From Seison nebaliae (lineage: Eukaryota; Rotifera; Pararotatoria; Seisonacea; Seisonidae): 64,000 nt of DNA. A model generated the notes under the pieces. The model worked only from the letters and a program-made list of their open reading frames with translations. It was not told the origin of the DNA and did no database searches. Within the stretch, counting starts at the first letter, position 1; each line of letters starts with the position of its first letter. Where the stretch lies: contig JALJEE010001382.1 of the NCBI GenBank assembly GCA_023231475.1, positions 1 to 64,000 of the forward strand. The letters are read 5' to 3'. Shown here one piece after another: positions 24,477-35,751 of the stretch. Both the position numbers and the translations under genes were made by a program.

Positions 24477-25463
24477 TTATACATTACAAAGAAAATTTTG
24501 TAAATCGTTAATCTTTTCATTCAATGAAGTGAAAGTAACACTATCTTCCATGTTGATCGATTTACATTTTTTCTTCTTTTTCTTCAACAATATATTCCGA
24601 TTGCGGTCACGAATAGAATTGGAATAATTTTTTCTTCGTTCTAAAAGTTTTATCGATTCATTCGAATTTGAACGGTTAGATGGCAAGAGACGTTGTTTCA
24701 TGTTAAAACTTTGAGTAGATGAGAGACTCTCATTTGAACTTCTCATTCTTCGATTTCTTGTTAAATTAGTTCGATGTTTATTTCTTGAAAGATTTCCATT
24801 TCGATATGTACCATAATCTGTTGAATCATCAGATGAATCGCGAATATAATTTCGATATTTTGACTTATATTTATTTAAGGAAGCCGATCTAAAACGTACA
24901 GGCGAAACTCGATTTCTCGATCTACTTCTCACTTCCATACGAAGTTGTTTATTACTCTCTTCCATTTCCGTCAATTTACTTATTAGTTTTTGGATTTGTT
25001 GCTGTTGAATTTGGACTTGTTTGTTGAGTTGATCAAATTGTATTTTTAATGATCGATATTGATTTTGATGTACATCCTTTTGTTCCATTGTTCTTATTAG
25101 TTTCATCGGATAATAAATTTTATCATATTTCACTCGATACGTCAAAATGGCATATCTGTCAGGTGATTCTTTAACATCATGGTTTGTCTTCCCCACCATC
25201 TCTAATAAATTTGTCAATGTCATCACATGCAAAGAGAGAGTACGAGTTTCATTACAAATACTATCATGTAACATTCGGGAAAATATATTAAATTGTTTGA
25301 AATTTCCAGTTTTTCTCGTCATTTCCTCAATATCTTTCTCGTCAAATCTATTCTCCCAAAACTCTCCAGTATCTCCGTCCAACTGAATGTGAAGTGAATC
25401 TTCCGAACATTCCACATTTAAATTATGGCAATCTAAACTAATCGATTCTTTCCAGTGACTCAT
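24477..25463 (-). CDS. CCDC61: CCDC61/VFL3-like centriole and basal-body protein
   Basis: A single exon encodes 328 residues. The N-terminal half has the XRCC4-like head fold signature of CCDC61/VFL3. The clearest block is TRKTGNFKQFNIFSRML, nearly identical to the family, followed by an AILTYRVKYDKIYYPMKL strand. A coiled coil (about residues 130-170, Gln-rich) and a basic Ser/Arg-rich tail follow. The family assembles on centrioles and basal bodies and is needed for their orientation in multiciliated or flagellated cells. The start ATG aligns with the family without a missing N-terminus. The gene is convergent with LysRS (9 nt between stops) and divergent from RPE, with about 345 bp shared upstream. 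Confidence 0.85.
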   Translation of the reverse strand: MSHWKESISLDCHNLNVECSEDSLHIQLDGDTGEFWENRFDEKDIEEMTRKTGNFKQFNIFSRMLHDSICNETRTLSLHVMTLTNLLEMVGKTNHDVKESPDRYAILTYRVKYDKIYYPMKLIRTMEQKDVHQNQYRSLKIQFDQLNKQVQIQQQQIQKLISKLTEMEESNKQLRMEVRSRSRNRVSPVRFRSASLNKYKSKYRNYIRDSSDDSTDYGTYRNGNLSRNKHRTNLTRNRRMRSSNESLSSTQSFNMKQRLLPSNRSNSNESIKLLERRKNYSNSIRDRNRNILLKKKKKKCKSINMEDSVTFTSLNEKINDLQNFLCNV

Positions 25464-25808
25464 TTTATCATGAAGATTACAAGATTGTTCTTTATTCTCA
25501 GGTACGTTATCTCTAAGATACGTATAAATAGTTCCTCTTTAAATTCTTAAAATATAATTTTTTTTTGGAATTAAAAAATACAAATTTTTAGCTTTAAAAA
25601 TTAAAATAATTTTTAATTATTATACGAGGCATATTGTCAACATATTGCTAATTGTTGTCTTCTTTATTCATTTTATTGTGTCATAAAGAAAATGAAAATT
25701 TTATTGAGAAAATTGTTTAGTTTATTCATCTTGTTTCTTTTCTTTTTATTCTTGTCCAGTTTTGTTTTTCTTCTTGAATATTTCTGAACAATACTCTCCT
25801 TTAATAGA

Positions 25809-26597
25809 ATGAGACCGTCTATAAAATATTTGATTGGTTTCCTATTCATCAATATCTATCGTAAATTCTTTCAATTTCTTTTGTTTTAGGGCCATCGATT
25901 CTTAATTCTGATTTGACACAATTAGGAAGTGAATGTAAAAAATTAGTGGCAGCAGGTGCCGATTTCCTTCATTTCGATGTAATGGATGGAGCTTTCGTTC
26001 CAAATTTAACTTTCGGTCATCCATTTGTGAAAGCGTTACGGGATGTTGTTCCCAAAGCAATGATTGATGTCCATTTGATGGTTGATAATTCATCTCAATG
26101 GATTGAAGAGTATGGACGTATCGGTATCGATGTCTTTACTTTTCATCTGGAGGCTAAAGACAAATTGTCACCAATTGAAATAGTGAGAAAAGTGAAGGAA
26201 CATAAGATGAGACCTGGAGTCTCAATCAAACCCAAAACACCAGTCGAAGATTTACTCAAATTAATGGAGGAGGAAACTATCGATTGGGTATTAATCATGA
26301 CGGTGGAACCAGGATTTGGTGGTCAATCATTCATGGTTGATTGTCTACCTAAAGTAACGAAATTACGAGAGAAATATCCTACACTCGATATTTGTGTTAG
26401 TACTCCATAGAAACTAGATTGGATTCACTTTGCTTTTATAGGTGGATGGAGGAGTAGGCAAAGGAGATTCCGTTAAACAAGCTATTCAAGCTGGTGCAAA
26501 TTGTTTGGTAAGTGGTACATCGATAATTAAACATCCAAAAGGTTTCAAATCTGCAATTACTGATATTAGACAACAAATTGATGCAGCGAAAAAATAA
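25809..26597 (+). CDS. RPE: Ribulose-phosphate 3-epimerase, 3 exons
   Basis: Exons 25809-25836, 25890-26395 and 26442-26597 give 229 residues (human 228). The TIM-barrel landmarks are all present: GPSILNSDL, FLHFDVMDGAFVPN, the VHLMV strand, FHLEA, MTVEPGFGGQ, then VDGGVG and VSGTSI at the C-terminal end. The metal-binding His and Asp residues lie in those motifs. It interconverts ribulose-5-phosphate and xylulose-5-phosphate in the pentose-phosphate pathway. Exon 1 (28 nt, MRPSIKYLI) was chosen because its GT donor and phase complete the GPSIL codon, leaving a typical 53-nt intron. Intron 2 is 46 nt. Confidence 0.95.
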
Positions 26598-26761
26598 GGA
26601 GAAAATTAATCTATCACTTATGATATTGAAAGAATATAAACGTCTTCAAATTAGTTTCATTTTTAATATTATACTTACAATTATTCGATTATCATTTTAA
26701 TATTATGAAAAGAAATTTATTTCCTTATGAATGATGATGAAGTGTAGATAATCCGTTGGAA

Positions 26762-28868
26762 TCATAAATAGTATTGACTTGTTGAATATTCGTTGAAAGA
26801 GGTGTTGTGTATCTTTCCCAATTCTTTCATCTTGATACCATCTCCATTCGAAATTTCATTAAAAGAGGAAAAGTTGGAAAATTGATTACTTTTACGAAAT
26901 TCTGAAATGAAGTAACGTTAAATAAATGGTTTGAATTAAATAAATAAACTTTTTGACTTGTAAAATTGGTTGCAAACGATCCCTAAAATAATAAGAAACA
27001 CAAGAATTACTATGAGTGAACCCATCAGAATATATTTTTGATCAAGTTTATAGTCCGATTTGATTATCTTATTATTCAATTTCAATCCTAAATTTTTCAA
27101 CTCTGGAAAATGCATTGGAATTATGACAAATGAACTGAAGCAATTTGATGAACTAACGACTACTTTTCACAATTGGATATGATGTTTTTAAAATTCTATT
27201 AAATTTATCTGAAAATTGTTTCCTCAAAATTAATTTTCTTAATTCCTTAATCTGATCGAGACTCATATCCAAATTCAATTTTCTTTGATATGTATATTCC
27301 ATTATTATATTCCCCAATTTCTTTGCGTAATCGATTACAGTGAAATCCCCGGAATTATCACCTTCCGCTATATAGTCAGATAGACATTCATCTAAAGTAT
27401 TCGATAACTTTCAATTTAACATAAGAATTAATAAGGTAAATAAATAAAGTTGTCTGACCATCATTTCAATTGTGTCATTTTCCAATTTTCGCTCCAGTTC
27501 TAATATACCCCTCTGATAATAATATAACAATCTATATATTACAAATGGAAAATAGACAAAGGTATTTGACCAAGTTTAGATTTAACCTGCGATTGCTTTC
27601 ATTCTTCAACCTTCATAATGATAAACCATAAATATTCACAATAAACAATAGAAAACCTTTCAGAAGAAGTTGTTGTATTTATATGAGGGAAAGTCTTAGC
27701 TAAACCGTGCTCAATTGTTTTTGTGTTTATATTCGGAAAAATTGTTTTTATTCTCAATCTGGTGGTATTTAAATTTGGATAAATTGTTCTCCAATTCGGT
27801 GTTGTGGTTCTTATATGCGAAAAAATTGTTTTTATTTTCACTGAAGTTGTAGTTAAATCTGGTAAAGTTGTTTTTATATTTGGTGTAGTCGTATTTACAT
27901 AGTGGACAATTATTATTTTTTCCGTTGTAGATTTTGTTTGATTCCAATAAATAGTTTTTATATTCGACGTTGTTGTATTTAAATCTGATTTCATATTTAG
28001 ATTAGTGAAACTTTTTGGAAGTTCTTCTGGAAATAGTTTGTCGAACCAAATCAAATTACTAATTTATTCATTAGTTATAAGACATAAGTCAATAATTAAA
28101 TCGATTAAGGAACATATTTATCAACTAACTCTTCAAAGGAAGGAGTCACTAGTGACGATTTTTCAAGCATAGTAGATAATGTTGAAGTGGATGTGATGTG
28201 ATTTAAGGTCGAGAATATGCTGGAATGACTGTCAATAGTTTGATTGTTGTATAATAGTCTTTCACAAATAACTTCAAAACATCCCTTTTTTTTCCCCAAT
28301 ATTAGTTTATGCATTGAAAAAATCGCACCGTGAAGATCTTTAAAACATTCATCGTTAAGGTCCAAATTCGAATCAACTAAATCAAAAACTGTTTTACGTA
28401 AATAAAAATATATGAGGAGAAGAGTAACATTTCAAAGAATCTTTTCCACGGTAATAAGAACGTTCTAATGCTGCACAATCAAGATGTGTTCCTAATGCAA
28501 TTCGAGAACTCCAAGTAAATACAAATATATCAATATAGCGAGGTGTTTTTAATGATCCTTTCTTTGTATCAACATCCATCAAACAACTACGATTTTCATC
28601 TTTACTATTAACATAAGCATGTCCTAGAATAATCTTACGATCCACCAATTTTTCATTTACTGAAAAATGCGATCTGACATATTAGAGTTTTGAATCAACA
28701 CGAACCTTGAACCATCGGGTCATAACAATGATAAAAATATGAAACCTTACCATCTTTTTTTACACTGAGAAAATTCTGAACGACAGTTTTAGGCGAACAT
28801 TTCCATGTTAACTGTATTAAACAAAACAGTGAAATGAATTCATAATTTAAAATTGAAATAAATTTCAT
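26762..28868 (-). CDS. Unrecognised single-pass membrane protein with Thr-rich repeat stalk (gene A)
   Basis: The model starts at the ATG ending at 28868, with a signal-peptide-like N-terminus. First exons 28706-28868 and 28429-28659 are supported by phase, and a third begins at 28388. The extracellular part is Cys-containing. A stalk follows, coded near 27660-27990, built of about six 14-residue repeats near N-T-T-T-P-N-I-K-T-I-F-P-N. It is rich in possible N- and O-glycosylation sites. Next comes a helical domain shared with the gene upstream (ending KTSYPIVK), a transmembrane helix (YILMGSLIVILVFLIIL) and a cytoplasmic tail ending YSTSQYYL. Internal exon borders around 27400-28110 are not fully resolved. 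I recognise no known family. It may be a surface receptor or adhesion protein. Confidence 0.6.
27660..27990 (-). repeat. 42-bp coding tandem repeat (14-residue stalk units)
   Basis: On the minus strand the frame repeats a 14-residue unit with NTTT at its start and IKTIFPN at its end, in about six degenerate copies. The DNA period is about 42 bp. A second open frame runs through the same repeat, but it is Asn/Lys-rich and lacks the context of flanking secreted exons. Confidence 0.7.
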
Positions 28869-29052
28869 TATAAATTTGGATTCTTTCAATATTCTCCATC
28901 TTAATGATCGAAATGAAGAACTAAAGAAAAATCAATTAAACAACTTTTAACTATAAATGTTAGGATAACATAATAATTATCATAAATGGAAGTCATTCAT
29001 TTGATATCGTGGATATATTTAATTAAAGATTAAAAAATTATATGAGAAAGAA

Positions 29053-29527
29053 TCATAAATCAATCATTTTGCATTTAATGGTAAACTCTCCGATATCTTT
29101 AATCAAGAAGGCTGAAATCACAAATGTTTTCGTCATTGGTTTCCATTTATAAATATCGGCTGTCACTTCCTCAATCTCTTTGTTATAACTCGACTTATCT
29201 GTGATCGTTAAACTTTAAATGAACAGTTTGAGAATTAAGAATGGTTTTTAAATGAGAAAATTGTTAAAGCAAAAAAAACAGTTTGATATTTGCAGTAATA
29301 TTCAACGGATCATTAGGTACTAATTCACATTCAATTTTTCTTCCGTTTAGTTCTTCCATCAATGAGATTTTAACTTTAACATTTTCTGCAAAGTCATAAT
29401 TTTCTTTTTCTATTTCAACTTGCAATTTGTATCGTAAGAAATTCGAAGTTATCATTTGATTGTTATCAATTCCATAACAGATAGGAAGAGCCATCAGAGA
29501 TATGATGTAAAAGAGTTTCATTATCAT
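29053..29527 (-). CDS. Small secreted protein, unrecognised, 2 exons (gene C)
   Basis: Exons 29280-29527 and 29053-29212 (minus strand) sum to 408 nt, giving 135 residues. The start MIMKLFYIISLMALPICYG is a good signal peptide. The mature part is about 115 residues, beta-rich in feel, with two cysteines (KIECEL and TIKCKM) that could form a disulfide. The spacing resembles a single Ig-like or lipid-binding beta-sandwich, but no family signature is secure. It lies between paralogous genes A and B on the same strand. Confidence 0.55.
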
Positions 29528-29843
29528 AAAAAATGTTGAAGATGATTCATTTTATTTCATGTAGACTTTTTCATTTTTTATCAGAAAAATTAATTAAAAC
29601 GAAGAGGATTCATTTTGAACAGTTTCGTTGGGAAAGTGAACAAATGTTTCATTTTCCATCAATCACGAACTGTATGATGTATTCTCATCAAATGTTCCAA
29701 TTTTTGACAATGTCACTTCTTTTATTCGTTCCATTTTTTTAGTTTCCGACGGGTCAATGAACATTGAATCGAAAAATGATCTAAAATTCTTCGAAAATTT
29801 TCCTTTGGAAAGAAAGATTCCTGAACATTTAATTTTAAAATTT

Positions 29844-30882
29844 TTAATGATCAAATGAATTTTGAAAACTGTCAGGTACTACAAAGCAAGAAATAGCTAG
29901 AGCACTAACACCTACGAGTGTCGTAATCAAAATAATCATCAAAATGTAATTGTGATTAGATTTGTGACTTATCTTTGAGATATCTACTTCTTTTTGTATT
30001 CCTGATTCAATCAGTTCTTTAGAAAAAATGGAGTTGAAATAAAAAAGAATTTATTTATCATTTACAACTAACGACTGTCTTCGACTATCGGATGAGATTG
30101 TTTTAAAATTTTCTTGAAGTTCTCTGCAAATTTCCTTTGTCGTAACAGTTCCTCTAATTCTTTTAATTGTTCAGGAGAAATTGCGACTTTCATTTTTTTC
30201 TTATATGAATATTCCAGAATAATCCTGCCTAGTTTTTCTGTATATTCTCTAATTTTAAATTCTCCAGCTGCTTCACATTTACCCAGATATTTGGGAAGAA
30301 CCTTATCTAAGGCACTTGGCAACTAACAACAAAAAGAATTGAATAAAATAATGATGATGATAATTAAACCATCAATCGGATAGTATCATTTGTAACTTTC
30401 TGTTTCAACTGCAACAATCCTTGTTGATAATATTGGATTAATCTATTAAGATGATAATACAAAACGGTTTTCTAATAACTGTAACTCATTTCTAAATTCA
30501 GTATGATTCTCAGGTATGATTCTAAAAGAACTTTAAAACAATTTCAATTCAACGAAACTAACGCTAAATTTCCTTTGTCAAATTGTGAATAATTGAAAAG
30601 GATGGGCCACGTTGTTTTACTTGTCGCATCTTCCTCTGTATTCCTAATAATGATTTCAGACAATTTTAGTTTTCAAAGATAATTGTAAAATTGATGTTGT
30701 TAATTCTCCATAAATAGTATGATCATAATTATTATGTTCATTCTATTAAGGAATATAATAAATTAGAAAAAAATTGGATGTAAATAAAATTAATTTCAGT
30801 ACGTTAAAATTTCGAGATTTGCGTAAAAAAATTTCCCGTAAACAAGAAAAATAAAGAAACCCATTAAACAAATTCGATTCAT
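29844..30882 (-). CDS. Paralogue of gene A: single-pass membrane protein (gene B)
   Basis: A signal-peptide start (MNRICLMGFFIFLVYG) lies at 30882. The C-terminal half is clear. A segment QQGLLQLKQKVTNDTIRLM is joined by an intron to an exon of about 245 nt ending HPIVED. A phase-matched intron then leads to a transmembrane exon (YILMIILITTLVGVSAL) ending in a short tail, stop at 29844-29846. Both the helical domain and its intron positions match gene A, whose equivalents are RGILELERKLENDTIEMM and KTSYPIVK. No 14-residue Thr repeats are present here. The 5' exons between 30450 and 30840 are not resolved. Confidence 0.5.
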
Positions 30883-31367
30883 GATTATTTTTGAGTTTTT
30901 CGAATACTAATTTTCCGTTCGAGTATATTCAAGAAGCAGAATATGTCATTGGTAAATTTACCGTATAATTAACCATTTTGTTTCACCAAAACGACTATTG
31001 GAAATTAAAGAAAACTTATGCATGAAATAATTTCATTCCATTAATTTATTTATTGATTGTCGACAATATTTCGTTAAACTGTCTATTAATTAAACTTCGT
31101 TAGCTATCAACGGAAATTTTGAAGAATATAATTTTATAAAGCATTTAGACAAAAATATGGTGTAATAAAAAAAAGTATACAGTACAGAAGTTATGCATTT
31201 TGATGTTATATAATTAAAACACTTTTTTTTATTAATTAATGTGTGCATTATACTTTGACTATGCACCTTAGCAAAAATCGTTTTCGTCGGTGATAAATAA
31301 TGTTTTATCACTATGCGAAATTTTAGGTCCGATTTCAAGTCCGAGTTAGTTGAGGTTCCCTTGTAAG

Positions 31368-32058
31368 AGATTCGGTGACAATTACTACTCTTTTTTTTCA
31401 ACCACTTTAGTTTTTTGCATTTCAAAGTACCTACGCAATGAATAACATCATAAAAAAGCATAAAATTCTTAGCAAAATATTAAATATTAATGTTTGAAAA
31501 TAAACATTGAAAATAGGTGAAAAATTTGGACAAAATAATGGACAACCTCTCCATTTTCTCTTAACTCATAAAGAAAAGAACGAATTTCTTTTTGACAGTT
31601 TTTATCTCCTTCACTTCAATTTTCCCCCTTAGAGTAAATTGTCAATATTCTTCAATACTTTTTTTTAAAATGACAACTTTTTCACATGTTTGTCTTGATA
31701 TTTTTTCTTCTCTAATATTTAATATTTTTCTTACAGTTAGTTTTTTTGCAGTTCTGTTCAAAAGGTGATAATTCTAATTATGTTTAAAAAATGAAGTTAA
31801 TAGGATAAGTATAAACGTCATGTACCCACAGGTTAATTTAGAGAGAAAAGTTTTTTTGGTCTTTGATTCTAAATATCTTCACTAATATCCAATCAAACAT
31901 ATTGTAATTACCACCATTGGCTAGAGGAGAAAAAATACTTTCAGAATATATGCTTTTTTATGATGTTATTTTAGCCAAAGTACTTTAAAATGCAAAAAAC
32001 TAAAGTGGTTGAAAAAAAAGGATGAGCAATTATCTCACGGAGCATTTGTCACCGAATC
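31368..32058. mobile_element. Second fold-back element
   Basis: Inverted arms lie at about 31368-31430 and 31978-32058. The left arm reads GATTCGGTGACAA, then a T-run, AACCACTTTAG and TTTGCATTTCAAAGTA. The right arm is its reverse complement apart from a short internal insertion. About 550 bp of AT-rich, apparently non-coding sequence separates them. This is a MITE-like or fold-back structure unrelated in sequence to the one near 1.2-1.8 kb. The open frame of about 120 codons across the left arm is probably chance. Confidence 0.55.
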
Positions 32059-32849
32059 TATCTAACAGTAAGACTCAGATATCTTTTCTTTGCGAATTGC
32101 GCTCAAAAAAATTATTGACGATTAGTTGCCATAGAGACATGGAGATTACTATGTGATTTATGGATAAATTCGAAAATAGAATTTGTTGATTGTGTTTAAT
32201 TACTAATTAAAATATGAATGAGTATTTCGTGTAGAAATCTGGTTCTGCATGCTCTTGCATAAATTTTGCCTAATAGATGAACTAACATAGAACTAATAAT
32301 TGTAAGATAAATTTAGTAGCTAATTGTAAGACAATTTTGATGAATATAAGTAAAATTTTAGTTCGATATGATGTGAACTTTTTAGTCTATAATTTTTTTC
32401 TTGTAACTTGAAACTAAAAGTCTCATTTAATGTTAATAATTAATACTTCTTAATTTTCAATTTATTAACGATTTCTTACTAACACATACATATTTGTGCA
32501 AAGAATATGATAGAGGATTAATCTTGTACCAAAATTAAAAATATTCATTTACTTCAATAGTAGTGAATATGAATGTTCGATGTTATGTGTAGAGTTGTAG
32601 AGAGTATATATGCTGAATATATCTGAATATAAGAGCCAATCATATACTTCATGAAATATGAAAGAAAATAATTAGAATTAGAAAAGTGCACCAAAGATTA
32701 CGGTTTGATTTAATTCACAGACTAGCAGATTTTCTTTATCTTTCTTTTGGGTTGTTAACATTATGTAATATTCATTGAAGTTAAATGATCGAATTATGTT
32801 GGTTTTGTTAAAAAGGAGAATTAGAGTAAATTCGTGAGTGTAATTTCAG

Positions 32850-33027
32850 AAATGACCTTGGTGCACTTGAAATTAGATTTCACATTCATCTTTATCCATC
32901 TGGAGCTATATATATTATTTTTGGGCAATCTGGAAGACTGGAGGAAATATTGGAAAAATTTAATTTCGATTTTAAGTTTATTAAATTAGATTGTGATTTG
33001 AATGATGGAAATGTAAATTTTGTTTGA
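32850..33027 (+). pseudogene. Possible orphan terminal exon or gene remnant
   Basis: After a good acceptor (TAATTTCAG) a 58-codon frame runs to a TGA at 33025-33027. It has protein-like composition (for example IRFHIHLYPSGAIYIIF) and is followed within 10 nt by AATAAA. I could not find convincing upstream exons, since the preceding 400 bp is stop-rich. It may be the last exon of an unrecognised gene or a decayed copy. Confidence 0.3.
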
Positions 33028-33029
33028 GA

Positions 33030-35751
33030 ATAATAAACTTGACATTTATTATCTTCATAATTTTTCTTTTTTATTCATCTTCAACCTTTCACATATAACC
33101 AAGTTAGGGAGACCTTTGATACGTGTAACATAAAAAATATTTACAAGGCTTTCTACTCTCCTTCGTTCACAAACAGATTGTATAAGGATTATTACAATAA
33201 TAATTACGTTATGGAATAATAATAATTATTAACTGAACAATTATTAATAGATATGTATATACCATATACTTATTCACCATATAGTTATATATAACATTTA
33301 AGTAAATTATTGTATTTGTTATATATCAAATAGTTTCCATGCATATGTGAATACTGAATATTTTTAAAGAATACCACCCATTAAATAAATCAGGATAACT
33401 GGGTGTTCAAATATTATTGAAGGTTTCAGATATACAACTAAAATCTGTTGCATCCGCTCATCTAAACCTTAAAAGTATAATTTATGTGTGTGATAGTTCG
33501 TTTAACTAAATTTGAAGAAGTAAATTTAGAAGTCACATTCGGTCTTTTATTCATTTTCAATATTTCATACTCCACATGATTCGCAATTGGCGTTTCTTTC
33601 ATTCAAACATTTTCTTTACTTAAGACAATTAGTTTATTGAAGTTTTTTTCCATATATTTTTGTTCAATTAAATGGAAAACTCAATAATATTTACGCTTGA
33701 CGAAGTTCTTCAATAACCCAACGGAAAACTAAAAGTGGTTTGGAAGACGATGAACTTTTTTCATTAAAAGACCAACGAATTAAATTAAAAGATTAAACAG
33801 TGACGAATTGTCCATAAGACAAAATGGAGAAGGTCCCTTTTTCATTACACTTAATAATATGATGGAAAGAGTAAGAGAAATGACACTACTTCGTTCAACA
33901 TTAGATCGTCTAATTCATATTTTGTTATCTATTTACAATGTAAATTATGTGTGTGCTTATATGCAATTCTTCCAATGAATAGTAGTTAAATGTCCAATAA
34001 GAAAAATCATTTTTCATAGAATCTTATTGTATCTACTTCTTTAGCAGATGGTTGTAGAATTGGATATGTTGGCTAAGTATATCATTGGAGAAAAAATAAT
34101 AAATTTATGTTTGATGTAATATATATGATCTCTGATTATGTTTATGTGACTCATAAGAAAGATGGTGTCTATATATATACACCTCTCCATCGTGTAAGTG
34201 AACATCCTCTACATTATCGTATGTTCGTTAGGCAAATATGTCAATAGAACACTGTTCATGATAAAGACTTCTACATAAACATGTTAATTTTATTTTAACG
34301 ATATTATAAAAAATTAAACTATTCAATCTTCCATTCTATCATCTAAAGTGTGGGTGTAATTTGAGAATGATCGGACCTATTGATTCTTCGAATGTGTGGA
34401 ATGATATGTGTTCCTGAAAGTATCTCTAATTTCATGTACGACAATAGCGATTACATCAACAAATATCGATCTTCAGAATCAACTTGTATTTTCATCCCGT
34501 AATAGGTTTGTTATACATTTCCGTTAGTATGAAAATTTTGACATTCTACTTGTTAATTCCAGCAAATTAGACTATAGACTGACTGATCTATTGCCATCTC
34601 GATAAAAGTCAGAGAAGCACTTAAAAAAATGAAGAATATTGCATTTCCAAACAATTTCTATTATGATAATAATTCGAGTTTGATTCAGAGAGTCATTTTT
34701 GGTATTTTATTTATGGAAATTTCACGTGCAGACTTCAAATAATTTAAAATCGAATCTGATTAAAAAAGAAGAATGAGGAGAAATAGGATGGGATCGTTAC
34801 AGACAATAGAATCGGGATATCTCGGAAATATTTTTGATTTGAATTCACTTCTTTTCTCAATTGTTCATTTCCAATCTCGTAGATGTGACTCACGTGCATG
34901 GACAAATTATTGTACGTCCCAATCACGGAATTTATGTTTGATGATAATCAGTTATAAATAAATACAATTATACGTCTACTGCATAACAGACGGTTATATG
35001 ATGAAGGAAATGTGAAATATATTCTTTTTACTTTCTCCCACCATTTTGTTATTTGTGCACAATCTATATCGATATATTAATTTTTATTATGGAAATTTAT
35101 TTCTCTCTCTACAGCCGATACAAGGGAGAACATATAACAAAGAAATGCATTGGAAGGAAAAGTTTTTAATTTAACTCTTCTTATCATCGAAATGCCATGT
35201 AATGTTATTGAACTTTCCTTTATCTTTACATTTATTAATTCATTTCCATTCATTTCCTGTAAATATCAATCATTTATCTTTAAAAATCGTGTTTGCTCAT
35301 TTCTCCTACTTAATCCAAAAATTTAGAAATAATTTTTATAACACTTTCGAGAATGAGCGGGAAAGTTTCTGGTTAATTATTAGGTTTGTAGTAATTGATC
35401 TCATTTAAATAAGTGAATAATTAATAGTTTTCCATAAGTAATCGAAGATTATAGTAGTATGTAATATAATTCTAACATTTTCTTATCTTTCAACCATCAG
35501 ATGTCATCTTGTGTGATAATTTCATGTTCAGTCTGAATAATAATTCCGTCATTGGTGATGTTAGGAAGAATGCAGAATGACAGATATTTCCGACATTCGG
35601 CACATTTTACGCATATATCCACTAAATATCCAAGTTGGGTTCGTTCTATTTTCTATGTACTTAGAATTCTCTCAAAATCAACTATATCATATGACTCTTC
35701 CATTTTCTCATATAGAATGATTATCATGAATCGAATAAATCATCTAACAAC
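33030..35751. other. Non-coding stretch upstream of the zinc-finger gene
   Basis: AT-rich sequence with only short chance frames and scattered short palindromes. I see no RNA gene or coding exon that I can support. The last few hundred bases probably include the promoter and 5' leader of the ELM2-SANT gene. Confidence 0.4.

Noticed and set aside
29533-29742. Plus-strand 69-codon frame opposite the secreted gene cluster
   Set aside because: Phe/His-rich composition, no signal peptide or domain, and it lies in the promoter region of gene C.
31090-31461. 123-codon minus-strand frame
   Set aside because: It overlaps the arm of the fold-back element at 31368-31430 and has no domain character.
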